The notes beneath the pieces are model-generated. The model was not told where the DNA came from and searched no databases. It saw only the letters and a list, made by a program, of their open reading frames with translations. Source: an uncultured Slackia sp. (GTDB taxonomy: Bacteria; Actinomycetota; Coriobacteriia; Coriobacteriales; Eggerthellaceae). From it: 26,590 nucleotides of DNA. The stretch lies in the NCBI GenBank assembly GCA_934646845.1, contig CAKUEV010000006.1, positions 1 to 26,590 of the forward strand. The letters run 5' to 3'. A program made the translations under genes and the position numbers. Shown one piece after another: positions 1 through 6,540 of this stretch (position 1 is the first letter of the stretch; each line of letters starts with the position of its first letter).

Positions 1-96
1 AATCGGGTCATCATAATTTATGCGGGATGGTCACCACGATTTACGCCGTGCGTGCACATCGGTGTTGAACGTACCCATATGCTGGTTCGCAATACG

Positions 97-135
97 AAGC
101 CCGCCTGGAACCGCGGTTTTGCTCCAGGCGGGCTT
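97..135 (+). terminator. Intrinsic-terminator-like hairpin
   Basis: A perfect 13-bp inverted repeat (97-109 with 123-135) encloses a 13-base loop. On the plus strand it is followed by a moderately T-rich stretch; on the minus strand there is no T run. It could end a plus-strand gene lying left of the window and may also help stop recN transcription arriving from the right. The rest of 1-274 shows no convincing gene. Confidence 0.6.
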
Positions 136-274
136 TGCTGTTGTTTGATTGGGTTTTTATTCCCTCGATGGGTCGCGTTCGCCTGATAGGGGCCGCGTTG
201 CTCAGTGAAAGCTGAATTCCTTCGACGAGGGTTGCATTCGCCCAATGATGCGCGCTGGCTTGGGCACTCAGCCG

Positions 275-1957
275 CTATCGCGCGTTTTTGAGCATTTCCT
301 TTGCGTGGGCAAGTGAGGCCTCGCTTGCATCGCCCGAAAGCATGCGGGCGATTTCGCGAACGCGCTCGTCTTCGCTCAGCTCGCAGAGCGTGGTCTCGGG
401 AATCGCGGCTTCGGCGGCGCTTGCGCCTTCGATTTCGTTGCTGGTCGCTCCCGCAGTTTTCTTCACCATGAAATGGCGCTCGCCGCGCACGGCCACCTGG
501 GCGAGGTGCGTTACGACGATCACCTGGTGCGTTTTCGCCAAATCGGCCAGCACGGCGGCCAGCGCCACCGCAACCGAGCCGCCTACGCCGGCATCGACCT
601 CGTCGAACACGAGCGTGTCGCGAGCGTCGGCCTCGCCCAGCACGACTTTGCACGCGAGCATCACGCGGCTCACTTCGCCGCCCGAGGCAATGCGAGCAAG
701 CGGGCGCGGCGTCATGCCGCCGCCGGCGCGATACATGAATTCGACCTTCGAAGCCCCCGCGCGCGTCCATTGCGCGCGCTCAAGGGGTTCGACATGCACG
801 ATGAGCTCGGCGCCGCCCATCTCCAAGCGGGCCATTTGTGCGTTCACCTGCTCGCCGAATTTCGGGGCGGCTGCTTTGCGCGCGTCGTCGAACGCCTTGG
901 CGGCCTCGACGAGTTTCGCCTCGGCGGCGGCGTGGGCGGTTTCGGCCTGGACAATTACGCGCGAGGAATCGTCGACCGACTCGATGAGCTTGGCCACAGC
1001 ATCGCGACGCTCAATAACGTCTTCCATACGCGGCCCAAAGGCGCGCATAAGGCCCTGCAGGGCGCTTGCGCGCTCTTGCAGGCGCTCCAGGGCATGCGGG
1101 TCGTGGTCGATGCCGTCGCGGTACTCACGCAAATCGCGCGATGCATCTTCGAGAATATAGGAAGCGTCGGTGAGCGACGAAACCAGGGGTTCAAGCGCGG
1201 CGTCGGCCGCTGTGAGCGATTCGAGCGAAGCGATGGCCGAATTCACGGCCTCAATCGCGCCTCCGTCGCCCGACAGGCCCCAGTATGCGCCGTCGCTTGC
1301 CTGGGCGAGCGCTTCGGCGTTTTCGATTTTGGGGAGTTCCGCCATAAGCTCGTCGTACTCGTCGATCGTGGGGTTTACCTCGTCGATGCGGGCGAGCGTG
1401 AAGCGCGCCTCTTCGAGCTGCGCGGCGGAAGCCTGCGAGGCCTCGCGAACGCGGGCGAGCTCGGCTGCTGCGACCTGTTCGGCGTTGAAAGCTTCGATGT
1501 AGGTCGCTTTTGCGTTTGCAACCGCATCGCCCGCCCACGCGTCGAGCATGGCGGCGTGGTTTGCGGGTTTTAAGAGGTGCTGGTGCTCGTGCTGGCCGCA
1601 CAAATCCACCGTGGCGCCCAGCTGTTCGGCAAGCTGGCGCACGGTGGACATGGAGCCGTCGATGCTCACGCGGCTGCGCCCGTCGGCGGAAACCTTGCGG
1701 CATGCGATGTGCCCGTCGCTCGCCTCGTCGGCGTCGGCTTCGGCGGGCAAAAAGAAGCGGCCTTCGACCACGGCGCCCTGCGCGCCCTCGCGCACGGTAG
1801 AGGTGTCGGCGCGTTCGCCCACGAGCAGCTTGATCGCCGAAAGCAGCGCGGTTTTGCCGGCGCCCGTTTCGCCCGTGACCACCGTGAGACCTTGCGCGGG
1901 CGCGAACGTCGCTTCGCGAATAAGGGCGACATTTTGCACGTGGAGCTCGTCGAGCAT
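275..1957 (-). CDS. recN: DNA repair protein RecN
   Basis: SMC-like ATPase of double-strand-break repair that acts with RecA in the cytoplasm. The 560-residue length is normal for the family. The N-terminus reads MLDELHVQNVALI and carries the Walker A motif GETGAGKTALL near residue 30. The middle is Glu/Ala-rich and coiled-coil-like. The C-terminal half carries the ABC signature IASGGEVSRVML and the Walker B motif TLVFDEVDAGVGG, followed by the switch-type histidine in VVTHLAQVA. The start ATG at 1957 is preceded on the minus strand by GAAAGG, and a TATAAT box lies about 55 bases upstream. The gene is monocistronic here and divergent from everything from 3553 onward. Large open frames overlap it on both strands; these are by-products of high GC content, not genes. 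Confidence 0.97.
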   Translation of the reverse strand: MLDELHVQNVALIREATFAPAQGLTVVTGETGAGKTALLSAIKLLVGERADTSTVREGAQGAVVEGRFFLPAEADADEASDGHIACRKVSADGRSRVSIDGSMSTVRQLAEQLGATVDLCGQHEHQHLLKPANHAAMLDAWAGDAVANAKATYIEAFNAEQVAAAELARVREASQASAAQLEEARFTLARIDEVNPTIDEYDELMAELPKIENAEALAQASDGAYWGLSGDGGAIEAVNSAIASLESLTAADAALEPLVSSLTDASYILEDASRDLREYRDGIDHDPHALERLQERASALQGLMRAFGPRMEDVIERRDAVAKLIESVDDSSRVIVQAETAHAAAEAKLVEAAKAFDDARKAAAPKFGEQVNAQMARLEMGGAELIVHVEPLERAQWTRAGASKVEFMYRAGGGMTPRPLARIASGGEVSRVMLACKVVLGEADARDTLVFDEVDAGVGGSVAVALAAVLADLAKTHQVIVVTHLAQVAVRGERHFMVKKTAGATSNEIEGASAAEAAIPETTLCELSEDERVREIARMLSGDASEASLAHAKEMLKNAR

Positions 1958-2011
1958 GGCGAAACCTTTCTCGAATGCGCCGCCGCACGCCGCGACGGTC
2001 GGGTGCCGTCC

Positions 2012-2017
2012 ATTATA
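2012..2017 (-). promoter_or_regulatory. -10 box of the recN promoter
   Basis: A perfect TATAAT read on the minus strand lies 55 bases upstream of the recN ATG, predicting a 5' leader of about 48 nt. No consensus -35 is seen at 16-18 bp spacing, where the sequence is C-rich on the minus strand. I see no obvious LexA-type operator. Confidence 0.55.
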
Positions 2018-2080
2018 GGCTCTTGGGGTGGGAGGTTGCGTGCGGTGCGAAAACCAAAGGGGAACAGTGAAAGTGCGTGG

Positions 2081-2163
2081 GCGGGGTGGCGTGGCGGCGG
2101 GGCGCTAGGAGAGGGATGCGCGCGCGAGGGCGGAAGGGCAAGGCGCGGGGTGGCGTGGCGGCG
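2081..2163. repeat. 19-bp G-rich direct repeat, two copies
   Basis: GCGGGGTGGCGTGGCGGCG occurs exactly at 2081-2099 and again at 2145-2163, 64 bp apart, in a strongly strand-asymmetric G-rich block upstream of recN. The plus strand has several G3/G4 runs that could form a quadruplex. No protein-coding sense is evident. Function unknown. Confidence 0.6.
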
Positions 2164-2235
2164 AACTTTGCGCGCGAAAGCGGGCCATGGTTGTTCGCGA
2201 AACTCGAGCGTGGTTTCTCGCGCGGAACGGGGCAA

Positions 2236-2263
2236 CAAAAAAGCCCGCTCGATCGAGCGGGCT
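2236..2263 (-). terminator. Intrinsic terminator of C-rich sRNA copy 1
   Basis: A fully palindromic GC-rich 22-bp segment (2242-2263) is followed on the minus strand by six T residues (2242-2237), then GTT. The U-run lies only on the minus-strand side, which orients the RNA. Such a hairpin would form with a small GAUC loop. Confidence 0.8.
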
Positions 2264-2397
2264 GTAGAAACAAATTGAGGCCCGGAGGGGAGCCGAGCCT
2301 CACACAAGGAGGGGATGAACGACGCTTCAGATCGCGTCGGTTCAAAATCTGCTTTGGGGAAGCAGGCAAGTAAAGGAGGGGAGCCTTTCGCTTGCAG
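2236..2397 (-). ncRNA. C-rich-loop small RNA, copy 1
   Basis: Predicted 160-nt minus-strand RNA. From 5' to 3' it has hairpin 1 (2395-2366, loop CUCCCCU, with an internal loop), hairpin 2 (2365-2349, loop CCCCA), hairpin 3 (about 2343-2318, one-base bulge), a single-stranded linker holding CCCCUCCUUGUGUG (2314-2301), hairpin 4 (2301-2277, loop CUCCCCU) and a terminator. A TATACT box sits 7 bases before the predicted start. A paralogue at 2967-3136 keeps the fold by compensatory changes, which supports a real RNA. A G-U pair in hairpin 4 forms only on the minus strand. The loops and linker would pair with Shine-Dalgarno sequences. The idea resembles the 6C RNA of other actinobacteria (C-rich hairpin loops), but this RNA is longer and I do not claim homology. 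Confidence 0.75.
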
Positions 2398-2403
2398 GGC
2401 AAA

Positions 2404-2434
2404 AGTATACAGGTCGCTATTTGAGAAGTTGTGA
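2404..2434 (-). promoter_or_regulatory. Promoter of sRNA copy 1
   Basis: On the minus strand TCACAACTT (2434-2426) is separated by 16 bases from TATACT (2409-2404). The same two blocks with the same spacing precede sRNA copy 2, while the spacer between them differs. This is expected for a conserved promoter. The -35 side is not a TTGACA consensus, so an activator or another sigma factor is possible. Confidence 0.65.
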
Positions 2435-2492
2435 CCATGAAGTGGATGGTTTGTGGAACGGGACAGTTTCGAGCTTACGTTCCGAGAAATTC

Positions 2493-2549
2493 CATAAGCC
2501 GTGCTTATGTATTCAATTTTACGAGTGAAATATATAAGCCGCGCTTATA
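2493..2549. promoter_or_regulatory. Paired operator-like palindromes
   Basis: Two near-identical inverted repeats of the form ATAAGC-CGY-GCTTAT lie at 2493-2509 and 2533-2549, with centres 40 bp apart and so on roughly the same helix face. The surrounding DNA is AT-rich. They lie about 95-150 bp upstream of the predicted start of sRNA copy 1. The pattern fits two dimer sites for one transcription factor; the factor is not identifiable from this window. Confidence 0.6.
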
Positions 2550-2966
2550 GGAAATATTCAAGAAACTGAATGCCGTCGAAAAAAGGGACAGAATAAAAGA
2601 TACGTGGCAAGAAAGCGATGAAATTGCATATATGCATGAACTGCGCCTGCCTTCATGCGCCCATGCGCGCCACAGCATTGAGAATCTGATTACCAGAAGT
2701 GCTCAATTCTTCTAAAAACCGCAGGTCAGCAACGCGTAGTTGGAATAATGAAGCCGAATGGGCGTTTTTTCGGCAATTCTTGAGCGCGCCTTTGCGCCAC
2801 GGAGCCTCTTCAGCGTGTCTGCGCGCACTGCGATGCGTGTGCTGCAATGAGTGTGCAGCGATGCGTGCGATTTCCTGCATTGGCATCGTTGCGCGATTGC
2901 GATCGGCGTTTGCGCGCCACTATGGGAGCGCTCGTTGCAAAGGGCTGTTTTCGTTTCGTCCCCAGG
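2550..2966. other. Intergenic spacer between the two sRNAs
   Basis: The stretch contains a 12-bp palindrome, TGCATATATGCA (2625-2636), and short repeats of GCGATGCGTG type near 2830-2870. Open frames on both strands are short, Arg/Cys/His-rich and lack ribosome-binding sites, so I call no gene here. Confidence 0.5.
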
Positions 2967-2998
2967 AAAAGGAAAAGGCCCGTTCGGACGAGCGGGCC
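2967..2998 (-). terminator. Intrinsic terminator of C-rich sRNA copy 2
   Basis: GC-rich inverted repeat 2977-2998, with one mismatch in the upper stem, followed on the minus strand by TTTTCCTTTT. It matches the position of the copy 1 terminator although the flanking sequence differs. Confidence 0.7.
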
Positions 2999-3136
2999 TA
3001 AGAGAGAACTTGAGGCCCGGAGGGGAACCGGGCCTCACACAAGGAGGGGGTGTACGGTGCTTGATCTTGGGAGGTGCACCAGTACGTACTGCTTTGGGGT
3101 AGCAGGCAAACTGGGAAGGGGACCCCGCGTTTGCAA
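2967..3136 (-). ncRNA. C-rich-loop small RNA, copy 2
   Basis: Paralogue of the RNA at 2236-2397, same strand and same order of elements. Hairpin 1 spans 3134-3106 (loop with CCCC and the same two-base CG internal loop), hairpin 2 spans 3105-3089, hairpin 3 spans about 3085-3052 with the same one-base bulge, the linker with CCCCUCCUUGUGUG is at 3049-3036, hairpin 4 spans 3036-3012 (9-bp perfect stem, loop UUCCCCU), then a terminator. In hairpin 3 both arms changed together (GACGC/GCGTC in copy 1, GGTGC/GCACC here), so the pairing is under selection. The larger loop of hairpin 3 gains another CCUCCC. It probably shares targets with copy 1; separate upstream DNA suggests separate control. Confidence 0.75.
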
Positions 3137-3142
3137 GGCAAA

Positions 3143-3173
3143 AGTATAGGTACGGGTTTTCAAGAAGTTGTGA
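3143..3173 (-). promoter_or_regulatory. Promoter of sRNA copy 2
   Basis: TCACAACTT (3173-3165), a 16-base spacer and TATACT (3148-3143) on the minus strand have exactly the layout found before sRNA copy 1. The predicted transcription start is near 3136, just before the first hairpin. Confidence 0.65.
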
Positions 3174-3188
3174 GACGGTTTTGAACGA

Positions 3189-3220
3189 CTTGTGTACACA
3201 GGGCCCCTGTGCTCGACAAG
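3189..3220. other. Long imperfect inverted repeat
   Basis: CTTGT (3189-3193) pairs with ACAAG (3216-3220), and CACAGGG (3197-3203) pairs with CCCTGTG (3205-3211). An internal loop separates the two stems. It includes the palindrome TGTGTACACA (3191-3200). It lies just upstream of the promoter of sRNA copy 2 and may be an operator or an RNA hairpin; no T run follows on either strand. Confidence 0.4.
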
Positions 3221-3254
3221 GCGTAAAAGGCCTGATGGAAGCCATGAAATCGCA

Positions 3255-3270
3255 CCTCACACAATGAGGG
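3255..3270. repeat. Possible decayed third copy of the sRNA core
   Basis: CCTCACACAA followed by TGAGGG resembles the most conserved part of the two sRNAs (CCTCACACAA then GGAGGG). The rest of the RNA cannot be recognised around it, so it may be chance. It can also fold as a 5-bp hairpin. Confidence 0.25.
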
Positions 3271-3468
3271 TGAATTAGACATAACCTAAAAATGTGTATA
3301 CGTTTGTGAAGGGCTTTTGAAGCGTCATTAAAAAGCTTCGCCGTTCGCCGCTGCAAAACGACCGTTTGCCGCAGCATCATTTTAAGCCACTTTTTGACTT
3401 ATGAAGCGCGCTTGCGCCACTTTTCGGGAAAGCGGCCCTTGCAGGAGCTTCGTTCGCCGCGTTGCAAC

Positions 3469-3474
3469 TATACT
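3469..3474 (+). promoter_or_regulatory. Possible -10 box before the methyltransferase-fold gene
   Basis: TATACT lies 79 bases upstream of the ATG at 3553. No good -35 is found at the right distance, so the assignment rests on the hexamer alone. Confidence 0.3.
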
Positions 3475-3552
3475 CAGAGCATTGCATTAGCCGCGTCGCG
3501 CACGCTTCTGCCGTGTTCCGCGCCGCGTTCGCCACGTAAGAAAGGGGCTCTT

Positions 3553-4485
3553 ATGGCCGATATCGAATTGCGTTTCCACAAAGACATGCTCGTGCTTTCC
3601 GCCCCGCTCGCGTTCGCGCTTGCGAACCAAGGCGTCGACATGGAAACCGAAGCTGAATATATGAGCTTGGTTGAGCCGGAAACTATGCGCGATGCGCTGC
3701 GCCTGGAATCGATGGCGGGCGCGCAGTGCTTGGTTGCCGAGACCGACATTTGCGAGGCGCGCCTGGCGCACAAGCGCATGGAAGATCGTGCCCAGGAACT
3801 TGCCCAGGCGGCTATTTCCCACGCGCGCGCGAACGCGCCGCAGCATGTGCTGTGCGAAGTGGGCCCGTGCGGGCTGCCGCTCGATGCCACTTCGGCGATG
3901 TCGATGAAGCAGTGCGCGGCGCAATATGAAGGCGCGGCGCGAGCGCTCGTCGAGGGCGGCAAGGAAGCCATGGGTTCTCTTGCGGAAAGCGAAGGCGCGG
4001 GCTTCGACGCCATTTTCCTGAATGGCTTGCGCAGCGCGGCCGATGTGCAATGCGGCATCGAGGGCGTGCGTCGCGTGTATGCGGGCCCGGTGTTTGTGTC
4101 GGTCGACGTGAATGAGCAAGGCGAGTTCGACGGAAAGCCGCTCGCTGAAGCGATCGAGGTACTCGCGAAGGCCGACGTGATTGGCATTCGCAGCGCCGCC
4201 GCGCCCGAGGCGATTGCAGAAGTGGTGCGCGAGATTGCCGCTGCTACTCCGAAGCCCATTTTGGTGCAGGTGAGCGTGCGCCAGGCAACCGCTGCCGAGA
4301 AACGCCGTGCATCGCTCGGCGCGCCCATTCCCGAGAACCCCTATGCGCTGCCCGATTTCATGGCCGATGCGGCCGCGGCTCTGCGCGCGGCGGGAGCTCA
4401 GTTCCTGCGCGCGTGCGGCGAGGCGACTCCCGCATACACGGGCGCTCTGGCCGCAGGCGTTTTCGGCGCCGACAGCATTCGCTAG
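3553..4485 (+). CDS. Homocysteine S-methyltransferase-fold protein with degraded zinc site
   Basis: A 310-residue protein that follows the betaine/homocysteine S-methyltransferase barrel (the N-terminal module of MetH) along its length. The VLCEVGPCGLPLD segment matches the family's GDIGPTG strand, and RACGEATPAY near residue 286 matches GGCCGTTPEH. Catalytic members bind zinc through three Cys, one in GxNC and two in GGCC. Here GxNC is GIRS (211-214) and GGCC is RACG (286-289), so only C288 remains. It is probably not a standard homocysteine methyltransferase; a binding, regulatory or altered-substrate role is inferred. The start at 3553 is chosen because AAGAAAGG precedes it and family similarity begins there; the frame is open back to 3394 without support. 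The next gene is 73 bp downstream. Confidence 0.75.
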   Translation: MADIELRFHKDMLVLSAPLAFALANQGVDMETEAEYMSLVEPETMRDALRLESMAGAQCLVAETDICEARLAHKRMEDRAQELAQAAISHARANAPQHVLCEVGPCGLPLDATSAMSMKQCAAQYEGAARALVEGGKEAMGSLAESEGAGFDAIFLNGLRSAADVQCGIEGVRRVYAGPVFVSVDVNEQGEFDGKPLAEAIEVLAKADVIGIRSAAAPEAIAEVVREIAAATPKPILVQVSVRQATAAEKRRASLGAPIPENPYALPDFMADAAAALRAAGAQFLRACGEATPAYTGALAAGVFGADSIR

Positions 4486-4558
4486 TTGTTTGACGGCAGG
4501 CCTGTCGGGGTGTGCCAGGTGGCAACAGGTTGTAGATATAAAGAAAGGACACCACTGC

Positions 4559-4810
4559 ATGGCTTTGCTTGAGAGAAGCGATTCGTATGGCGAAATGCAG
4601 CGCGTTGTGGATTACCTCTTCAAGAACACGCCTATCGTTGAGCGGCTTGATGTGATTCTGGCGGCGGAGACGTTCGACGTGTGCGCCGACATGCGCGAAA
4701 TCGTGGAGCTGTTGCCGCCGGGCGCGTATACGCGCATCGCTTTGTGTCAGCAAATGAACTCCTCGATCGCCGGCCACGGCTGGGGTTACACCTACGGCAC
4801 CGTGGAGTAG
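4559..4810 (+). CDS. Small protein of unknown function, 83 aa
   Basis: The ATG at 4559 has a strong ribosome-binding site (AAAGAAAGGA, 9 bases upstream), which favours this start over the longer open frame that begins inside the preceding gene. The protein begins MALLERSDSYGEMQ. It is soluble and largely helical in character for about 65 residues, then ends with a Gly/Tyr-rich tail (GHGWGYTYGTVE). It has two Cys and no signal peptide or membrane segment. I recognise no family. It lies 73 bp after the methyltransferase-fold gene on the same strand and may be its partner. Confidence 0.65.
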   Translation: MALLERSDSYGEMQRVVDYLFKNTPIVERLDVILAAETFDVCADMREIVELLPPGAYTRIALCQQMNSSIAGHGWGYTYGTVE

Positions 4811-4861
4811 GACGGCCTTCTGGGGCGTCTGTGGGGTCCCCACTCATTTCTCTTGTGGGAA

Positions 4862-4877
4862 AAGTTGCGCAACAAAC
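4862..4877. promoter_or_regulatory. Operator-like palindrome GTTGCGCAAC, LCP side
   Basis: GTTGCGCAAC (4865-4874) is a perfect 10-bp palindrome within AAAGTTGCGCAACAAA. The 14-mer AAAAGTTGCGCAAC recurs exactly at 8828-8841 in the LoaP leader. This copy lies about 180 bp upstream of the LCP gene. A weaker imperfect palindrome containing TTGCGC follows at 4951-4968. The rest of 4811-5046 shows a GTGGGG/CCCCAC repeat near 4830 but no clear promoter. Confidence 0.5.
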
Positions 4878-5046
4878 ATGCTTTTTATCAGGCACGTTAA
4901 TTGAATAGCGCCGTGTGGAAAGCGACCTTTTTATGAACAAGGCTGGTCTAATGTTGCGCGGGTAACATATGCATCGATACAATACGAGAGCTTGCGCCCT
5001 AGCGGGTGTGGATTCAGCGTTTCAGTGCAACGAAAGAAAACCGCTT

Positions 5047-6498
5047 ATGGCAGACCATTACAACAACGGCGGCGCGCCCATGCCCCCGCGAAGGGGCTCG
5101 CACGTCAAGCCGCAAGATTCGGGCAGTCGGGTTCCCGAATCGGTTCGCTCGTTTATCACCCAACAATCGAGCGACCCAAACTCGCAGAACAGGGGATACA
5201 GCCCCCAAAGCACAACTCCGTTCTCCCAGCAACAAAACCAGCAGCCGGGGTGGCAGCAGGAAGAAAGCCAGGGCGCCTATCGCCCCGCAGGCGCGGCGTA
5301 CCAGCAGCGCGTGCCCAGCGCGAACCAATTCCACAATGGCTTTCGCGCAGGAGTTGGCAGCGATTTCGATAATGACTTTGCCGCCTATGCTCCCGAAGCC
5401 GACGATGGTTTGCGCCGCGTGCGCAAGAAGCGTCACAAGGGCCGTCGCATTGCGCTTATCGTGTTTGCGGTGCTGTTCGCGCTTATTGTGGGCAGCGGCA
5501 TCGCGCTTGCCGCGTATGTAAGCTCGCTCAACACGTCTATGGGCTTCGACGACAAGCAAGAAGAAGCCGAGATTAAAGAAGCCCTACAGCCGGCGAGCGT
5601 GAACGAATCGGCCGCCGAAAACAGCTCGGCGTTCTACATGCTTATTTTGGGCAGCGACTCGCGCGATGAAGGCGAAACCGCCAGTCGAAGCGACGTGACC
5701 ATGCTTGCGCGTATTGACCCCGACAACGGTCAGGTCGACCTTATCTCCATCCCTCGTGACACCATGGTGACCATCGAGGGGCAGGGAAGGCAGAAGATCA
5801 ACGCTGCTTATTCCTTTGGTGGCGCATCGGGCGCAATCGATGCCGTTTCGACTTTTGCGGGCGTGCCCATTACGCATTATTGCGAAGTGCATTTCGAAGA
5901 GCTCGAGCGTGTGGTCGATGAGCTCGGCGGCATTTGGGTAAACGTCCCCGAGAGCTTTACAACCGATAGCGGCGTGTCGTTCCAGGCGGGAAACCAACGT
6001 TTGAACGGCGAGCAAGCCCTTGCTTTCGCTCGTGAGCGCTATAACGTTTCGGGTGGCGACTTTGGTCGCGCTCAGGCCCAGCGTTTGGTCGTGCAGGCTA
6101 TCATCAAACAGGTGCTCGCCTCGTCCCCGGCGCAACTGCCGGGTCTCGTGAGCTCGCTCGCATCGAGCATTAGCACCGATTTGTCGGTTACCGACATTAT
6201 CGCCATGGCGCAGCAGTTCCAGGCAACAGACCTTACCCTGTATTCGGCGGTGTGCCCGAGTTATTCGTTCAACGAAGGCGGCGTGAGCTACGTGTGTCCG
6301 ATGTTCGACGAATGGTGCGATATGATGTGCCGCGTCGATGCGGGTCTCGATCCCAACGACACTACGGCCGAAATCCCGAAAGCCCAGTCGAGCAACTTGA
6401 AATTGGGCGCTGCGAGCAATTCGCCGGCACCAAGGAGCTATGAAGCCTTGGTTGCGAATGCCGGCCTTACCACAGACGATGTGGCTTCTGCACAGTAG
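5047..6498 (+). CDS. LytR-CpsA-Psr (LCP) family cell-wall glycopolymer ligase
   Basis: LCP enzymes move a polymer from its lipid carrier onto peptidoglycan at the outer face of the membrane. This 483-residue protein has a long Gln/Pro/Ser-rich cytoplasmic tail (1-120), a basic cluster KKRHKGRR, one membrane segment (about 135-158) and an LCP domain from FYMLILGSDSR (196 on). Characteristic residues are R214 and D216 in SRSDVTML and R237-D238 in ISIPRDT, the sites for metal and pyrophosphate in the family. Two Cys pairs near the C-terminus (CPSYSF to CDMMC) are extracellular and could form disulfides. ATG 5047 (MADHYN) is chosen, with GAAAG upstream; an in-frame ATG at 4969 is possible but less likely. 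It is the first gene of the module with wzz, cpsD and cpsB. Confidence 0.92.
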   Translation: MADHYNNGGAPMPPRRGSHVKPQDSGSRVPESVRSFITQQSSDPNSQNRGYSPQSTTPFSQQQNQQPGWQQEESQGAYRPAGAAYQQRVPSANQFHNGFRAGVGSDFDNDFAAYAPEADDGLRRVRKKRHKGRRIALIVFAVLFALIVGSGIALAAYVSSLNTSMGFDDKQEEAEIKEALQPASVNESAAENSSAFYMLILGSDSRDEGETASRSDVTMLARIDPDNGQVDLISIPRDTMVTIEGQGRQKINAAYSFGGASGAIDAVSTFAGVPITHYCEVHFEELERVVDELGGIWVNVPESFTTDSGVSFQAGNQRLNGEQALAFARERYNVSGGDFGRAQAQRLVVQAIIKQVLASSPAQLPGLVSSLASSISTDLSVTDIIAMAQQFQATDLTLYSAVCPSYSFNEGGVSYVCPMFDEWCDMMCRVDAGLDPNDTTAEIPKAQSSNLKLGAASNSPAPRSYEALVANAGLTTDDVASAQ

Positions 6499-6540
6499 TA
6501 ACTACGGCGTTATTCGCCAAACGAGAAAGGCAAACCAACC

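Noticed and set aside
288..1573. Long open frames on the plus strand opposite recN (up to 366 codons)
   Set aside because: They are antisense shadows of a clear recN gene, with Arg/Ala/His-rich composition and no family motif or ribosome-binding site.
2653..2886. 77-codon minus-strand frame ending LEELSTSGNQILNAVARMGA
   Set aside because: The tail faintly recalls relaxosome MobC proteins, but the first two-thirds is low-quality Arg/His/Cys-rich sequence, no ribosome-binding site is seen, and no mobilisation gene is near.
2236..3173. Reading the duplicated RNAs on the plus strand as CsrB/RsmY-like RNAs with AGGGGA loops
   Set aside because: The G-rich loops are suggestive, but the TATACT boxes, the T runs after the terminal hairpins and the G-U pair in hairpin 4 all point to the minus strand.
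2712..3380. 222-codon minus-strand frame across sRNA copy 2
   Set aside because: It runs through a terminator and structured RNA, and its composition is Pro/Arg/Cys-rich noise.
3394..3552. Upstream extension of the methyltransferase-fold gene
   Set aside because: The extra 53 residues show no family similarity, whereas ATG 3553 has a good ribosome-binding site.
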